Source: Candidatus Bathyarchaeota archaeon RBG_13_60_20 (lineage in GTDB: Archaea > Thermoproteota > Bathyarchaeia > TCS64). Taken from it: a stretch of 42,769 nt of DNA. The notes below the pieces were generated by a model. That model was not told the origin of the DNA. It searched no databases and was given only the letters and a program-made list of their open reading frames with translations. Positions 16,508 through 24,538 of this stretch are shown in pieces. The translations under genes and the position numbers were made by a program. The stretch covers positions 1 to 42,769 of the forward strand of contig MEZG01000043.1 in the NCBI GenBank assembly GCA_001775965.1. Reading direction: 5' to 3'. Position 1 is the first letter of the stretch; the number at the start of each line of letters is the position of its first letter.

Positions 16508-17287
16508 TCACATAGACAACAGTCCCTTGATGCTCATACCAAGGGTTATGAGAACGGACCCGAGCACGATCAGTATCACCGCGATGAACTTGCCGACGTC
16601 TTGCCCTGCCAGGGACGAGGACACGGTGGGGTCCTCCGACACGTAGGCTCCGAGGGCGTATAGCTCCTCGCCAATGATGCTGTAGTCGCAGATGGCCACC
16701 AGGAACGGTATGTTGTGTGTGGTGTCTGTTCCGCCGAGCATCATCGCCCCCACGCGGGCCGCGTTCTCGGTGAATATAACGGCCTTGTGGTACCAGCTCC
16801 CGAGGAAGAAGGCCCCAGCCATCCCGTCGCTCCACATATGGTTGATGATGTACATCCTGTCCGCACCGTCGGGGAGGTACATCACCGCCTCATCCAGCTT
16901 CAGCTCGTCCTGCTTGTTCTCGGCCTTGTACGCCTCGTCAACTATCTCGCTCGCGATAGTGTAGGCCAGGCCCTGGGTCACCGGGACGAAGAACCTGGCC
17001 CCCAGCCTGGCGGCGCTCCGCGCCGTGTAGGCCAGTATCTGGAAGGCGGCGACGGTCGGGGCCAGCACGCTCGGGTTGTCCATGGTCACAGTGTCCATGA
17101 GGTAGTAGGCGGGGCGCCCCATCTCAACGCACCTTCCGAGGATCTCGTCGATCTGGTTCACCGCTGCCAGTCGTCTGAGTTTAGGTAGTTTACCTGAGTA
17201 CGCTCTCTGCATGTAGTAGATTATCGATCCTGCTATGATTAACAGGGAAAGTAGGCCGATGACTCGGCCCTCAACAATTAGTGCCAA
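16508..17287 (-). CDS. DUF6754-like membrane protein (gene 1 of uncharacterised operon)
   Basis: A 259-residue protein with a hydrophobic N-terminal helix (about 8-27), a soluble domain and a C-terminal helix (about 233-255). The soluble part begins NQIDEILGRCVEMGRPAYY and continues AYTARSAARLGARFFVP, then a conserved-looking LGGTDTTHNIPFLVAICDY. I recognise this layout as that of the DUF6754 family, from memory and not tested. The start is TTG at 17287, with GGGGA seven bases before it and a TATA box at 17322-17330. This makes it the promoter-proximal gene of the four-gene unit. Function unknown. Confidence 0.78.
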   Translation of the reverse strand: MALIVEGRVIGLLSLLIIAGSIIYYMQRAYSGKLPKLRRLAAVNQIDEILGRCVEMGRPAYYLMDTVTMDNPSVLAPTVAAFQILAYTARSAARLGARFFVPVTQGLAYTIASEIVDEAYKAENKQDELKLDEAVMYLPDGADRMYIINHMWSDGMAGAFFLGSWYHKAVIFTENAARVGAMMLGGTDTTHNIPFLVAICDYSIIGEELYALGAYVSEDPTVSSSLAGQDVGKFIAVILIVLGSVLITLGMSIKGLLSM

Positions 17288-17321
17288 TTGTCATTCCCCA
17301 AGAAGATGTGCACGTATTTAC

Positions 17322-17330
17322 TATAAATAT
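17322..17330 (-). promoter_or_regulatory. TATA box of the four-gene membrane operon
   Basis: ATATTTATA on the minus strand. The predicted transcription start is near 17299, giving a 12-base leader that begins with GGGGA, a ribosome-binding site for the TTG start at 17287. Confidence 0.6.
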
Positions 17331-17488
17331 TTTCAAGGGTGGACACGAAAAATATTAGTTAAACGCATTAAATTGTTGGTTTTTCACACTCGCCCTTTAT
17401 CATTTAAGCCCCAACCCTCACTGAATTAATATCAAGCGATGGGCGTTCAACATAGATGTTAAAAGGTTAGCTACAGCAATGTGACGCA

Positions 17489-17496
17489 TTATAAAA
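17489..17496 (+). promoter_or_regulatory. TATA box of the MFS transporter gene
   Basis: TTATAAAA within the AT-rich gap. The predicted start of transcription is near 17519, about 22 bases before the ATG at 17541. Confidence 0.55.
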
Positions 17497-17540
17497 AAGT
17501 TTATTAGTTGTACAGAGTCACGTGCTACGAATTTTAAAGG

Positions 17541-18872
17541 ATGGATGTTGTGGGCGAGGCGGCAGAGGGAAGGGGCATGTTCTGGTTCATACAGGGCAAC
17601 ATCAAGGTTCTGATGTTCTGCCGCGTCCTGTGGAGCTTCAGCACCAGCATCATCTACCCCTTCTTCAGCCTCTACATCCTTGCCCTGGGGGGCAGCAGCA
17701 CGGAGATCGGGCTCATCAGCAGCCTGGGGCTCATCGCGGGCATGGTCCTCTACCCCCTGGGCGGCTACATCGCCGACAGGGCCGGCCGCGTCAAGCTCAT
17801 AGGCTACAGCACTTTCCTGTACGCCTTCGCTCACCTGTTCTTCGTCTTCGCCACCAACTGGCAGATGATAGCCATCGGCCAGTTCTTCAGCCAGCTCCTG
17901 CTCTTCTACATGCCCGCCATGAACGCCCTGGAGTCTGACAGCCTCCCTCCGGGTGTCCGGGGCAAGGGGTTCGCCATTATAATGGCTGTGCCCGGCTCGG
18001 TGAGGATCATTGCCCCGCTGGTGGGCGGCTACGTCATTGAATGGTTTAAGACCTCCAGCGGCATGACTGGGAACGAGGCTACGGCGCAGGCTGTGCGCAT
18101 CTGCTGGGGGATCGCTTTCCTCACGGGCCTGCTTGTGGCCTGGATAAGGCTGAGGAACCTCAAGGAGACCATCACCGAGGAGGAGGGCAGCCACAAGATC
18201 AGTTTCAGGGAGATACCGGGGATGGTCATCCCCGCGTACAGGAGCATACTGGACAGCGTCAAGTGGATGAACAGGAGCCTCCGCGTCATCGTGATCCTGG
18301 AGATGGTGGCCAGCTTCTTCATAGCTATGAGCGCCCCCTTCTACGTGGTCTACGCCACAAAGCTCATCGGGCTATCCGAGGCCCAGTGGGGGCTGGGCAT
18401 GTTCATCAGCGGCCTCATCGGCATCATGCTTGCGTTCCCCCTGGGCAGCGCGACCGACAGGGTTGGCCCTAGGAGGATGATCATGTTGGGGATGTTCCTG
18501 GTACCCTTCATGATCTTCAGCTTCCAGTACTCGGGTGGGTTCCTGGGCGTGGCAGCCGTCCTTATCGGCGTGCAGATATGCAACAACATCATGGTCCCCG
18601 CCTTCAGCACCATCATCGCAAACACGATCCCAAGGAGCCGCAGAGGCCGCCTCTACAGCCTGATAGGCGAGCGGGGGATATCCATTAACTTCGGGAACTT
18701 TTGGGGCGGGGGCTTCCTCCTGTTTCCACCGGCCGCGCTGGGAGCGTACGTTGGCGGGTGGGTCTACCAGCTGGACCCCAACCTGCCCTGGATCATTACG
18801 AGCGGGGCCCTGCTGGTCTGCGCCCTGATGGTGTACCTCTTCGTCCAGGAGCCTGAGGAGGCCCAGCACTAG
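17541..18872 (+). CDS. Major facilitator superfamily (MFS) transporter
   Basis: A 443-residue, 12-helix MFS permease. The loop 2-3 signature is present in GGYIADRAGRVKL, and a second copy (GSATDRVGPRRMI) follows helix 8, as expected for the two six-helix halves. The central loop is about 60 residues. No substrate can be assigned. ATG 17541 is listed; an inner ATG at 17577 (MFWFIQGN) has a good Shine-Dalgarno (GAGGGAAGG) and may be used instead. It is monocistronic or leads into the transporter at 18972 after a 99-bp gap containing another promoter. Confidence 0.9.
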   Translation: MDVVGEAAEGRGMFWFIQGNIKVLMFCRVLWSFSTSIIYPFFSLYILALGGSSTEIGLISSLGLIAGMVLYPLGGYIADRAGRVKLIGYSTFLYAFAHLFFVFATNWQMIAIGQFFSQLLLFYMPAMNALESDSLPPGVRGKGFAIIMAVPGSVRIIAPLVGGYVIEWFKTSSGMTGNEATAQAVRICWGIAFLTGLLVAWIRLRNLKETITEEEGSHKISFREIPGMVIPAYRSILDSVKWMNRSLRVIVILEMVASFFIAMSAPFYVVYATKLIGLSEAQWGLGMFISGLIGIMLAFPLGSATDRVGPRRMIMLGMFLVPFMIFSFQYSGGFLGVAAVLIGVQICNNIMVPAFSTIIANTIPRSRRGRLYSLIGERGISINFGNFWGGGFLLFPPAALGAYVGGWVYQLDPNLPWIITSGALLVCALMVYLFVQEPEEAQH

Positions 18873-18971
18873 GCATCATCGGGGGCCACCCCTAAATCCT
18901 TATACAAAAAACACTTAAAAGTCAGACACGGACAGTCTGTTCAGCGCGAGGAGGGATAGAGGTGGACGAAA

Positions 18972-20174
18972 ATGCTGAAGATAAACCGGGGCCAGCTGCA
19001 CGCTTCAGTGTCGAAGGTCTACGAGTCCCTCCTGCCCCTGTCGTTTAACCTGACTGGGCTGGTAGCCGGGGTATTCGTGGCGACGTTTTCAGGTGTCATA
19101 GCCACTGTGCCATGGGGGTTCCTGATCTACCCGGGGATTCTGAGCATCAGGGGCGCATTGGGCGGTCTCTTCGCGGGGAGACTGAGCACGGCCCTGCACC
19201 TTGGAACGGTGAAGCCGCAGCTCAGAGACAACACCGTGCACCTCAGCATCCTTGTGAAGTCCATCGTCGCCTTGACCCTGCTCAGCGGTGTCTTCATAGG
19301 CTTGACGGGCTCGGTCTTCAGCGGCCTATACACAGGCTTCAGCGCCGTGGAGTCATTGAAGATAATCGCTGTCACCATCGCTACCATGGCTGTCTCCAAC
19401 GTGGTGATATCACCGATCACGTTCGGCTTGTCAATAGTATCGTTCAACAGGGGCTACGACCCTGACGTGGTCCTCTATCCAATAGTGTCCACGGTCGCTG
19501 ACATCATGATCACGATCACGTACATCGCCATGGTCTGGCTGTCCCTGAGCCAGACGGGATTGATCATGATCACTGCAGTAGCGACCGGGTTCACGGCCTG
19601 GTCGGCTCTTGTCATTAGGGAGAACATGGCAGAGGACGAGTTCAGCCAGACCATCAGGGAGTTCCTGATCACGCTGGTGATAGTCTCCGTTATTGTGGGC
19701 ATCACGGGGACCACCCTGGAGCGCATCTCCGAGAGGATACAGGGGGCCAGGGAGATCTACGCAATATACCCGGCGCTCATCGACACTATCGGCGACGTCG
19801 GCTCGATCATAGGCTGCACGCTCACCACGAAGCTGGCCCTCGGGACCGTGCCGTCCCACCCGAGGCGGCTCAGCGACCTCAAAGGCGAGCTCGGCGAGGT
19901 TGTGAGCGCATGGGGTGCATCGGTTATCCTCTTCGGGATGTACGCGCTCATCGCCTCGCTGATCTACGCCCCGGCGGGACTGGCCGCCCTCACCCTAAGG
20001 CTCCTGGCGCTTAACCTCATCTCGGTCCCGATCATAATCCTGGTGGTCTTTGTCATCACCTACGCCACATACTCCAGGGGGTGGAACCCCGATAACTTCC
20101 TCATCCCGATAGAGAGCAGCCTGGCCGACACCGTGACCACTCTGGCGCTGCTCCTGGTCCTGCTATTGGGTTGA
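18972..20174 (+). CDS. MgtE/SLC41-like divalent cation transporter, membrane domains only
   Basis: A 400-residue polytopic protein made of two repeated MgtE-type integral domains, as in archaeal COG1824 permeases and eukaryotic SLC41. Repeat 1 has GFLIYPGILSIRGALGG and RLSTALHLG; its end shows RGYDPDVVLYPIVSTVADI, with the Asp-Pro-Asp and Ala-Asp acidic residues that line the ion path. Repeat 2 has LIDTIGDVGSIIGCTLTTKLALG and RGWNPDNFLIPIESSLADT. The cytoplasmic N and CBS domains of bacterial MgtE are absent. It likely moves Mg or another divalent ion. ATG 18972 follows a GAGGTGG Shine-Dalgarno (18959-18965). The upstream gap holds AT-rich promoter elements at 18897-18920. Confidence 0.85.
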   Translation: MLKINRGQLHASVSKVYESLLPLSFNLTGLVAGVFVATFSGVIATVPWGFLIYPGILSIRGALGGLFAGRLSTALHLGTVKPQLRDNTVHLSILVKSIVALTLLSGVFIGLTGSVFSGLYTGFSAVESLKIIAVTIATMAVSNVVISPITFGLSIVSFNRGYDPDVVLYPIVSTVADIMITITYIAMVWLSLSQTGLIMITAVATGFTAWSALVIRENMAEDEFSQTIREFLITLVIVSVIVGITGTTLERISERIQGAREIYAIYPALIDTIGDVGSIIGCTLTTKLALGTVPSHPRRLSDLKGELGEVVSAWGASVILFGMYALIASLIYAPAGLAALTLRLLALNLISVPIIILVVFVITYATYSRGWNPDNFLIPIESSLADTVTTLALLLVLLLG

Positions 20175-20184
20175 TAATAAATAT
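20174..20184 (+). promoter_or_regulatory. TATA box of the 2-hydroxyacid dehydrogenase gene
   Basis: ATAATAAATAT, beginning on the last base of the previous gene's stop codon and centred 27 bp before ATG 20206. It predicts a leaderless mRNA independent of the transporter transcript. Confidence 0.55.
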
Positions 20185-20205
20185 GGAGCCAGCAGAGTCT
20201 ATCTC

Positions 20206-21168
20206 ATGAAGCATCTTGTGCTGATAAGCTCCGACATCTTGAACGTCCCGGAGGACGTGGCTGGTGCACTCAAGCCCCTCGCTGAGGTGACTTATGTTAA
20301 GGCTCCTTACGACGACCTACTAGCCAGGGCCTCTGCGCTCCTGGTGGGCGGAGAGAAGGTGGACAGCGGGTTCCTGGAGAGGGCACCTAAGCTGGGTATC
20401 GCCGCCAGATTCGGCGTCGGCTACGACGCCGTAGACGTGGAAGCCTGCTCGAAGAGGAGGGTCTACGCGACCCACACGCCGGACGTGCTCTCAGGCGCCG
20501 TGGCCGACCAGACCTGGGCCCTGATCCTCGGATTCATGAGGAGGATTCCTGAGGCCGACCGTAACGTCCGTGAGAGCTGGGCCAAGAAGGACAGGCGCAT
20601 GCCCTTCGGCTGGGACATGGAGGGCAAGACCCTCGGGGTACTCGGCTTGGGTAGGATTGGCTCACAGGTGGTTCGGAGGGCTCAGGGATTCGACGTGGAG
20701 CTAGTATACAACGATGTGGTCAGAAAGCCGGACATGGAGAAGCGGTACGGGGTGAGGTACCTGGGCTTCGATGATCTCATGAGGTCTAGCGACATACTCA
20801 GCCTCCACGTGCCCCTGCTGCCGTCCACGAAGGGGATCATAGGTGAGAAGGCCCTGTCCATGATGAAGCCCTCGGCCATCGTAGTGAACACGAGCAGGGG
20901 CCCCGTTATCGAAGAGAAGGCGCTCTACAAGGCTCTTACGGAGGAGAGGATCAGAGGAGCCGCCCTCGACGTGTTCGAACAGGAGCCGACGCCTCTCGAC
21001 AACCCCCTCCTGAAGCTGGATAACGTGGTCCTGACGCCCCACAGTGCCTCCGCGACATGGGAGACGAGGCGTAAGATGGCTGAGATGGCCGTCAGCAACA
21101 TTAAGGCGTACCTTGAGGGCCGCAGGCCGCCCAACGTGGTGCCTGAGCAGAGTGGCCTAACCTTCTAG
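20206..21168 (+). CDS. D-2-hydroxyacid dehydrogenase (phosphoglycerate dehydrogenase-like)
   Basis: A 320-residue NAD-dependent D-isomer-specific dehydrogenase. The Rossmann motif is GLGRIGSQVV; the catalytic residues are Arg in NTSRGPVI, Glu in VFEQEPTP and His in LTPHSAS. The substrate-binding RFGVGYDAVD is in the N-terminal catalytic domain. No C-terminal ACT or regulatory domain is present, so it is the short form. It may act on 3-phosphoglycerate, glyoxylate/hydroxypyruvate or another 2-keto acid; the sequence alone does not decide. The gene appears monocistronic, as its own TATA box precedes it and a non-coding stretch follows. Confidence 0.9.
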   Translation: MKHLVLISSDILNVPEDVAGALKPLAEVTYVKAPYDDLLARASALLVGGEKVDSGFLERAPKLGIAARFGVGYDAVDVEACSKRRVYATHTPDVLSGAVADQTWALILGFMRRIPEADRNVRESWAKKDRRMPFGWDMEGKTLGVLGLGRIGSQVVRRAQGFDVELVYNDVVRKPDMEKRYGVRYLGFDDLMRSSDILSLHVPLLPSTKGIIGEKALSMMKPSAIVVNTSRGPVIEEKALYKALTEERIRGAALDVFEQEPTPLDNPLLKLDNVVLTPHSASATWETRRKMAEMAVSNIKAYLEGRRPPNVVPEQSGLTF

Positions 21169-21554
21169 CCCTATGCATCGTTGAATACCTCGTAGGCATA
21201 TGGAGAGAACCGTGTGGTGGGCAGCGGAGTCGACGAACGCGGCTGCGCCCCTAGGGTTTTTTCCGCAAGTACGATGAGGAGAAGGCTTGGACCTGTGGCT
21301 GAACCCTCCGGTGATGAGCATACCTTCCATCGTCTCTCCACAGGATCACATACCTCCTCTTCATCAGGGTGGTGCCCATGAACAGACACATGTTCTCATA
21401 GACATGATCCCGGAGGAGGCATGCGAGCGTCTTGAGGGCAGAGCCGACAGGAGATGTTTGAGACCCTATTGAGGTTTGTGAAGGCCCGGAGAAGACGCTG
21501 GTCCTCGCCCTCAATGGGGGATGGACAGTCATAGAAGGCTACTGGCCGCAACGG
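21169..21554. other. Intergenic region, possibly decayed coding sequence
   Basis: About 385 bp without a convincing gene. A 93-codon minus-strand frame (21251-21532) and a plus-strand stretch after 21470 (LVLALNGGWTVIEGYW) look protein-like over short spans, but neither matches a family I know and both are broken by stops. Decayed remains of one or two genes are the simplest reading. Confidence 0.35.
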
Positions 21555-22757
21555 TCATCCACGAGGAGCTGAGCCTGCACCTGGGTCTCTGATCCTGAGG
21601 ATGAGCGCCATGCCCAACGTGAGCGTCGCGACCTGCACGTAGAGAGGGGCGTTGAATCCGTAACCCTCCAGAAGCACCCCCGCCAGCCACGGGGCGGGCA
21701 CGGCCCCTATCCTGCCGTAGGCGTCCAGCTTACCCATGATCGTGCTACGCTTGTCCTGGGGCACGATCTCGACCAGAAGGCTGGTCCAGCTGGGCATCCA
21801 GAAGCATATGTCGATGGCGCTCACCCCGTTGAACAGTATGTAGGCCGCGGGGGACCTGAACAGTATGAAGCCGAGTATGGTGACCATGCCCATGACTAGG
21901 CTCCCGAATAGCATCCGCCTCCTGCCCAGCCTGTCGCTCAGCTTTCCGAGCGGTATGCTGCCAAGCGCCCAGACGAGGTTGAAGCTGGTGCTCATTAACC
22001 CGAGGTCCAAGGTGGTGAAGCCGCGGTAGTCTGTGAGGGCCCCATAGAAGAGGCTGTAGGCCACCGCGTACCCGAAGCCCTGGACCAGCATTATCGCGTA
22101 CAGGTTCAGGTTCCCAGGCTCGGGCAGGAGGGCCCTACGCAGCTTCTCGATGGGTGAGGAAGCTGATCCCACGCCGGGTTTGTGCGTCTCCTTAATGAAG
22201 AAGAGCAGGGTGAAGCCCAGTATGTCAGAGACCAGTGTGGCGTATAGAATGGGCGTGTACCCCATGGTCAGGGCGATGTAGCCGCCCGCCGATGCCATGA
22301 GGGTGCTCATGCCCTGGCTAAGTGCGAGGAGGGTGCTGAGGGCGGTGGCCCGCCTGGTGGAGTCCACGCTCTCGGCTATCAAGGCGTTGCGGCCCGGGTT
22401 ACCCATCTGGAACATGGCGGTGAAACCGATGAGGAAAGCGAACGCGATGAGAGCCGGGAAGCTCTTGGATGCTATCAGCGCGATCATGGCCATGATCCTG
22501 CACGCGTCGGCGGCCACGACGACGGGCTTGCGCCCGTACCTGTCGCTGATGTATCCCCAGAGGAAGAGGCCGAGGCCTGTGCTGACGTTGATCATGGTCT
22601 GGACGAGGCCTAGCTGGCTTAGGGTGATCCCTGTGCTGAGGAGGTAGGGCTGCCAGATCACGTAGAACATGCCGAAGCCCACCTGGCTGATGAGGGTCTG
22701 GGCGGCTAGCACTCGTATGTTGCCTTCGAGGGCGAGGAATCGGCTGATGGACCCCAT
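21555..22757 (-). CDS. Major facilitator superfamily (MFS) transporter
   Basis: A 400-residue, 12-helix MFS protein. The loop 2-3 signature is clear in GYISDRYGRKPVV, and the matching loop 8-9 signature is GKLSDRLGRRRMLF. The N-terminal half carries LISQVGFGMFYVIWQPYLL in helix 1. Drug or metabolite export is typical for this branch, but no substrate is evident. ATG 22757 was chosen because it precedes the first helix by a normal 13 residues. The promoter region upstream contains a perfect palindrome (22848-22864), suggesting repression by a dimeric regulator. Confidence 0.9.
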   Translation of the reverse strand: MGSISRFLALEGNIRVLAAQTLISQVGFGMFYVIWQPYLLSTGITLSQLGLVQTMINVSTGLGLFLWGYISDRYGRKPVVVAADACRIMAMIALIASKSFPALIAFAFLIGFTAMFQMGNPGRNALIAESVDSTRRATALSTLLALSQGMSTLMASAGGYIALTMGYTPILYATLVSDILGFTLLFFIKETHKPGVGSASSPIEKLRRALLPEPGNLNLYAIMLVQGFGYAVAYSLFYGALTDYRGFTTLDLGLMSTSFNLVWALGSIPLGKLSDRLGRRRMLFGSLVMGMVTILGFILFRSPAAYILFNGVSAIDICFWMPSWTSLLVEIVPQDKRSTIMGKLDAYGRIGAVPAPWLAGVLLEGYGFNAPLYVQVATLTLGMALILRIRDPGAGSAPRG

Positions 22758-22847
22758 GGCTGCCAGAACCTAGGATATGTCTGGTTGGCTGGCATAAAAA
22801 CGAGGCGGAGATACCCTGCTACTGGGTATAAGCGTTTTCAGCGGCTC

Positions 22848-22864
22848 ATGACTACTGTAGTCAT
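22848..22864. promoter_or_regulatory. Perfect palindrome, candidate operator of the MFS gene
   Basis: ATGACTAC, one base, then GTAGTCAT: an 8-bp perfect inverted repeat. It lies about 20 bp upstream of a TATA-like element that faces the MFS gene, a usual place for an archaeal activator site or an operator. Confidence 0.45.
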
Positions 22865-22913
22865 AATTGTTTTTTTTAGGCCGCTGGCCGACGCCTCAAA
22901 CCTAGAGAATGTG

Positions 22914-22957
22914 CCGTGATTTGGTATAGAATGGCCCGTGATTTTGACTAGAATGGC
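22914..22957. repeat. Tandem duplication of a 22-bp unit
   Basis: Two adjacent 22-bp units (22914-22935 and 22936-22957) agree at 19 of 22 positions; both begin CCGTGATTT and end TAGAATGGC. There is no third copy. They lie in non-coding DNA. Confidence 0.6.
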
Positions 22958-23150
22958 GGAACATCGGAACCGTTCCCGGGGTCCTTCACGTGAGAAGCAG
23001 CTGAAAACGGCTCGCATCGCTCACCTCCCCTCCCCTCTCGTGGCTGGGGAGGCGGTGCACTTTCCTGCTACACTATGGAAGCGTTTAGGCTGGTTCCCCG
23101 AATCGTAGCCGCTCATAGGGGAACATGCAGAGGTCCCCCCAGGCGTCAAG

Positions 23151-23984
23151 CTACGGCGATGCGGTTTTATGGAGTCCGAGCATCTCGTTGAGCAGCCTGA
23201 GGTTGCTCCTCACGTCTGCGGCGTCGTACATGCCGATGTTCCAGGCGTCTATGAACTCGTGGAACCGGAAGGCGTACCTTATGGCCTCGTCCGCCCTGTC
23301 CCTGAGCCTTCCCGCGTTCAGTATCTTGATGACGTAGACGAACCTGCCGTCCTCGTGCAGGGCCCTCAGCGCGTCGAGCCTGTCCTGCTGGGTGCCGTCG
23401 TCCAAATACGCGCCGGCGACATTCAGGGGTGCGCAGACCACGTCTATCTCAGGGACCTCCAGGACCTGGCGGAGGGTCTCGGTGCTGTGGGTGGAGAGGG
23501 CAGTAGCCCTCACCCGGCCCGCCTCCTTGGCCTCCAGGAAGGCCCTGAGGGCGCCTGTCCGGCTGCTCAGCGGCCCGCACACGTAGGGGCGGTCGGAGGC
23601 GTCCAGCCTCTCGACGGGCCTCGGCGGCACTATGTGGAGGAACATTATGTCCACGTACTCGGTGCCCAGGTCGCCCAGGCTCATGTCCAGGGCCCTCAGC
23701 CCCTCCTCGTAGGTGTGGGCGTTGGTCTTGTCCGCGACCACCACCTCGCTGCGTGGGACCAGCCTCAGGCCCTCTGCCACGTGGGGGTGGGTGCCATAGT
23801 CGTCGCTGGTGTCCCAGAAGTCGACGCCTAGCCTGTGGGCCTCTGCCAGCCTTCTCCCGGCCTCCGGCGGGTCCACGTCGCCCTGGGTCTTGGCGCCTTC
23901 CGGGCCCTTCTTGAATGTGAAGGGCTCGGTGCCGTAGCAGAGTCTGGAGACGGTGAGCCCCGTGTCCCTGATCCTTGCCTTCAT
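23151..23984 (-). CDS. Aldo/keto reductase family protein
   Basis: A 277-residue TIM-barrel AKR-like protein. The catalytic tetrad is recognisable: Asp in FWDTSDDYG, Tyr in the same motif, Lys in VVADKTNA and His in MFLHIVPP. The nucleotide-binding C-terminal end is shorter and less typical than in canonical AKRs (no clear I-P-G-x-x-x), so cofactor use is less certain. The gene is on the same strand as the NTF2-like gene upstream, separated by 36 bp, and could be cotranscribed with it. ATG 23984 begins the usual first strand (RDTGLTVSRLCYG). Substrate unknown. Confidence 0.82.
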   Translation of the reverse strand: MKARIRDTGLTVSRLCYGTEPFTFKKGPEGAKTQGDVDPPEAGRRLAEAHRLGVDFWDTSDDYGTHPHVAEGLRLVPRSEVVVADKTNAHTYEEGLRALDMSLGDLGTEYVDIMFLHIVPPRPVERLDASDRPYVCGPLSSRTGALRAFLEAKEAGRVRATALSTHSTETLRQVLEVPEIDVVCAPLNVAGAYLDDGTQQDRLDALRALHEDGRFVYVIKILNAGRLRDRADEAIRYAFRFHEFIDAWNIGMYDAADVRSNLRLLNEMLGLHKTASP

Positions 23985-24020
23985 GTCACGCCATTGGGAC
24001 TGAAGGGTGATAAGGGTTCC

Positions 24021-24401
24021 CTAGTAGTTGCTGAAGTGGGCGTGGGCTATCCTAGGTCCCTCGCCCTCGTCGACGTAGACGAGGGTGACGGGACCCCTCT
24101 GGTCCTTGTCGCTGCCCTTGCGCCTGAACAGCCAGTCGGCTTTCACCACTGAGAATCCCCTGAGTCTCTCGACGGCCACGTCTTCGAGCCACAGCTTGTT
24201 GCCGGCGTCCCTGCCGCCCTCCACGAAGCCGAAGCCTCTGTGGTGCTCGACCAACGCGTGGAACCCTTTTATGAGACCCCGCTTCTCGGAGCTGAAGTAG
24301 GTCACCCTGTCGTCGGTAAGGAACAGATCACCCACCGTGTTCAGGTCGTAGCTGTTCCAGAGCCCAACCCACTTCTCCAGAGCCTTCTCGACGGCATCCA
24401 T
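24021..24401 (-). CDS. NTF2/SnoaL-like domain protein
   Basis: A 126-residue single-domain protein with the cone-shaped NTF2 fold pattern. An N-terminal helix pair (EKWVGLWNSYDLNTVGDLFLTDDRVTYF, shown only by position 9-36) is followed by KGFHALVEHHRGF and beta strands ending THAHFSNY-like (RIAHAHFSNY). Such proteins serve as small enzymes or ligand-binding domains, often with calcium/calmodulin-kinase II association-domain or ketosteroid-isomerase similarity; no catalytic residues can be assigned. ATG 24401 has a TATA-like GTTATAAG about 24 bp upstream, consistent with a leaderless mRNA. Confidence 0.75.
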   Translation of the reverse strand: MDAVEKALEKWVGLWNSYDLNTVGDLFLTDDRVTYFSSEKRGLIKGFHALVEHHRGFGFVEGGRDAGNKLWLEDVAVERLRGFSVVKADWLFRRKGSDKDQRGPVTLVYVDEGEGPRIAHAHFSNY

Positions 24402-24538
24402 GCTTGCATACTTGCCTCAACGCTTATAACAACAGTCGTTGGCGGCTCGCCTCGTCCGATTGAGGCGGCCTCGCATCCTGGGTGAGCGTGGGTTGAGGGT
24501 TGGAAAACAATAAAACCCTCCACTGTCAACCTCTCCAT

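Larger units (their letters stand above)
17288..17540. other. AT-rich divergent promoter region, 253 bp
   Basis: This gap between the membrane operon (-) and an MFS transporter gene (+) is much richer in A and T than its neighbours. It holds a minus-strand TATA box (17322-17330) and a plus-strand TATA box (17489-17496). About 150 bp between them contain no frame or repeat that I can interpret. Its length suggests regulatory sites. Confidence 0.6.
22758..23150. other. Intergenic region with palindrome and tandem repeat
   Basis: A 393-bp gap between an MFS gene (start side) and the end of an aldo/keto reductase gene. It contains minus-strand TATA-like elements for the MFS gene near 22793-22800 (TTTTTATG) and 22824-22831 (CTTATACC), a palindrome at 22848-22864, a T8 run at 22870-22877, and a tandem pair of 22-bp units at 22914-22957. 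Bases 22960-23150 show nothing I can interpret. Confidence 0.5.

Noticed and set aside
18923..18939. CAGAC-N7-GTCTG inverted repeat before the MgtE-like gene as an Mg-responsive operator
   Set aside because: Arms of only five bases are expected by chance at this length scale, and nothing links them to magnesium control.
21271..21317. Possible C/D-box guide RNA (ACGATGA, CTGA and GTGATGA in order)
   Set aside because: Box C is imperfect, no terminal box D at proper distance was found, and the spacing of guides cannot be checked against rRNA here.
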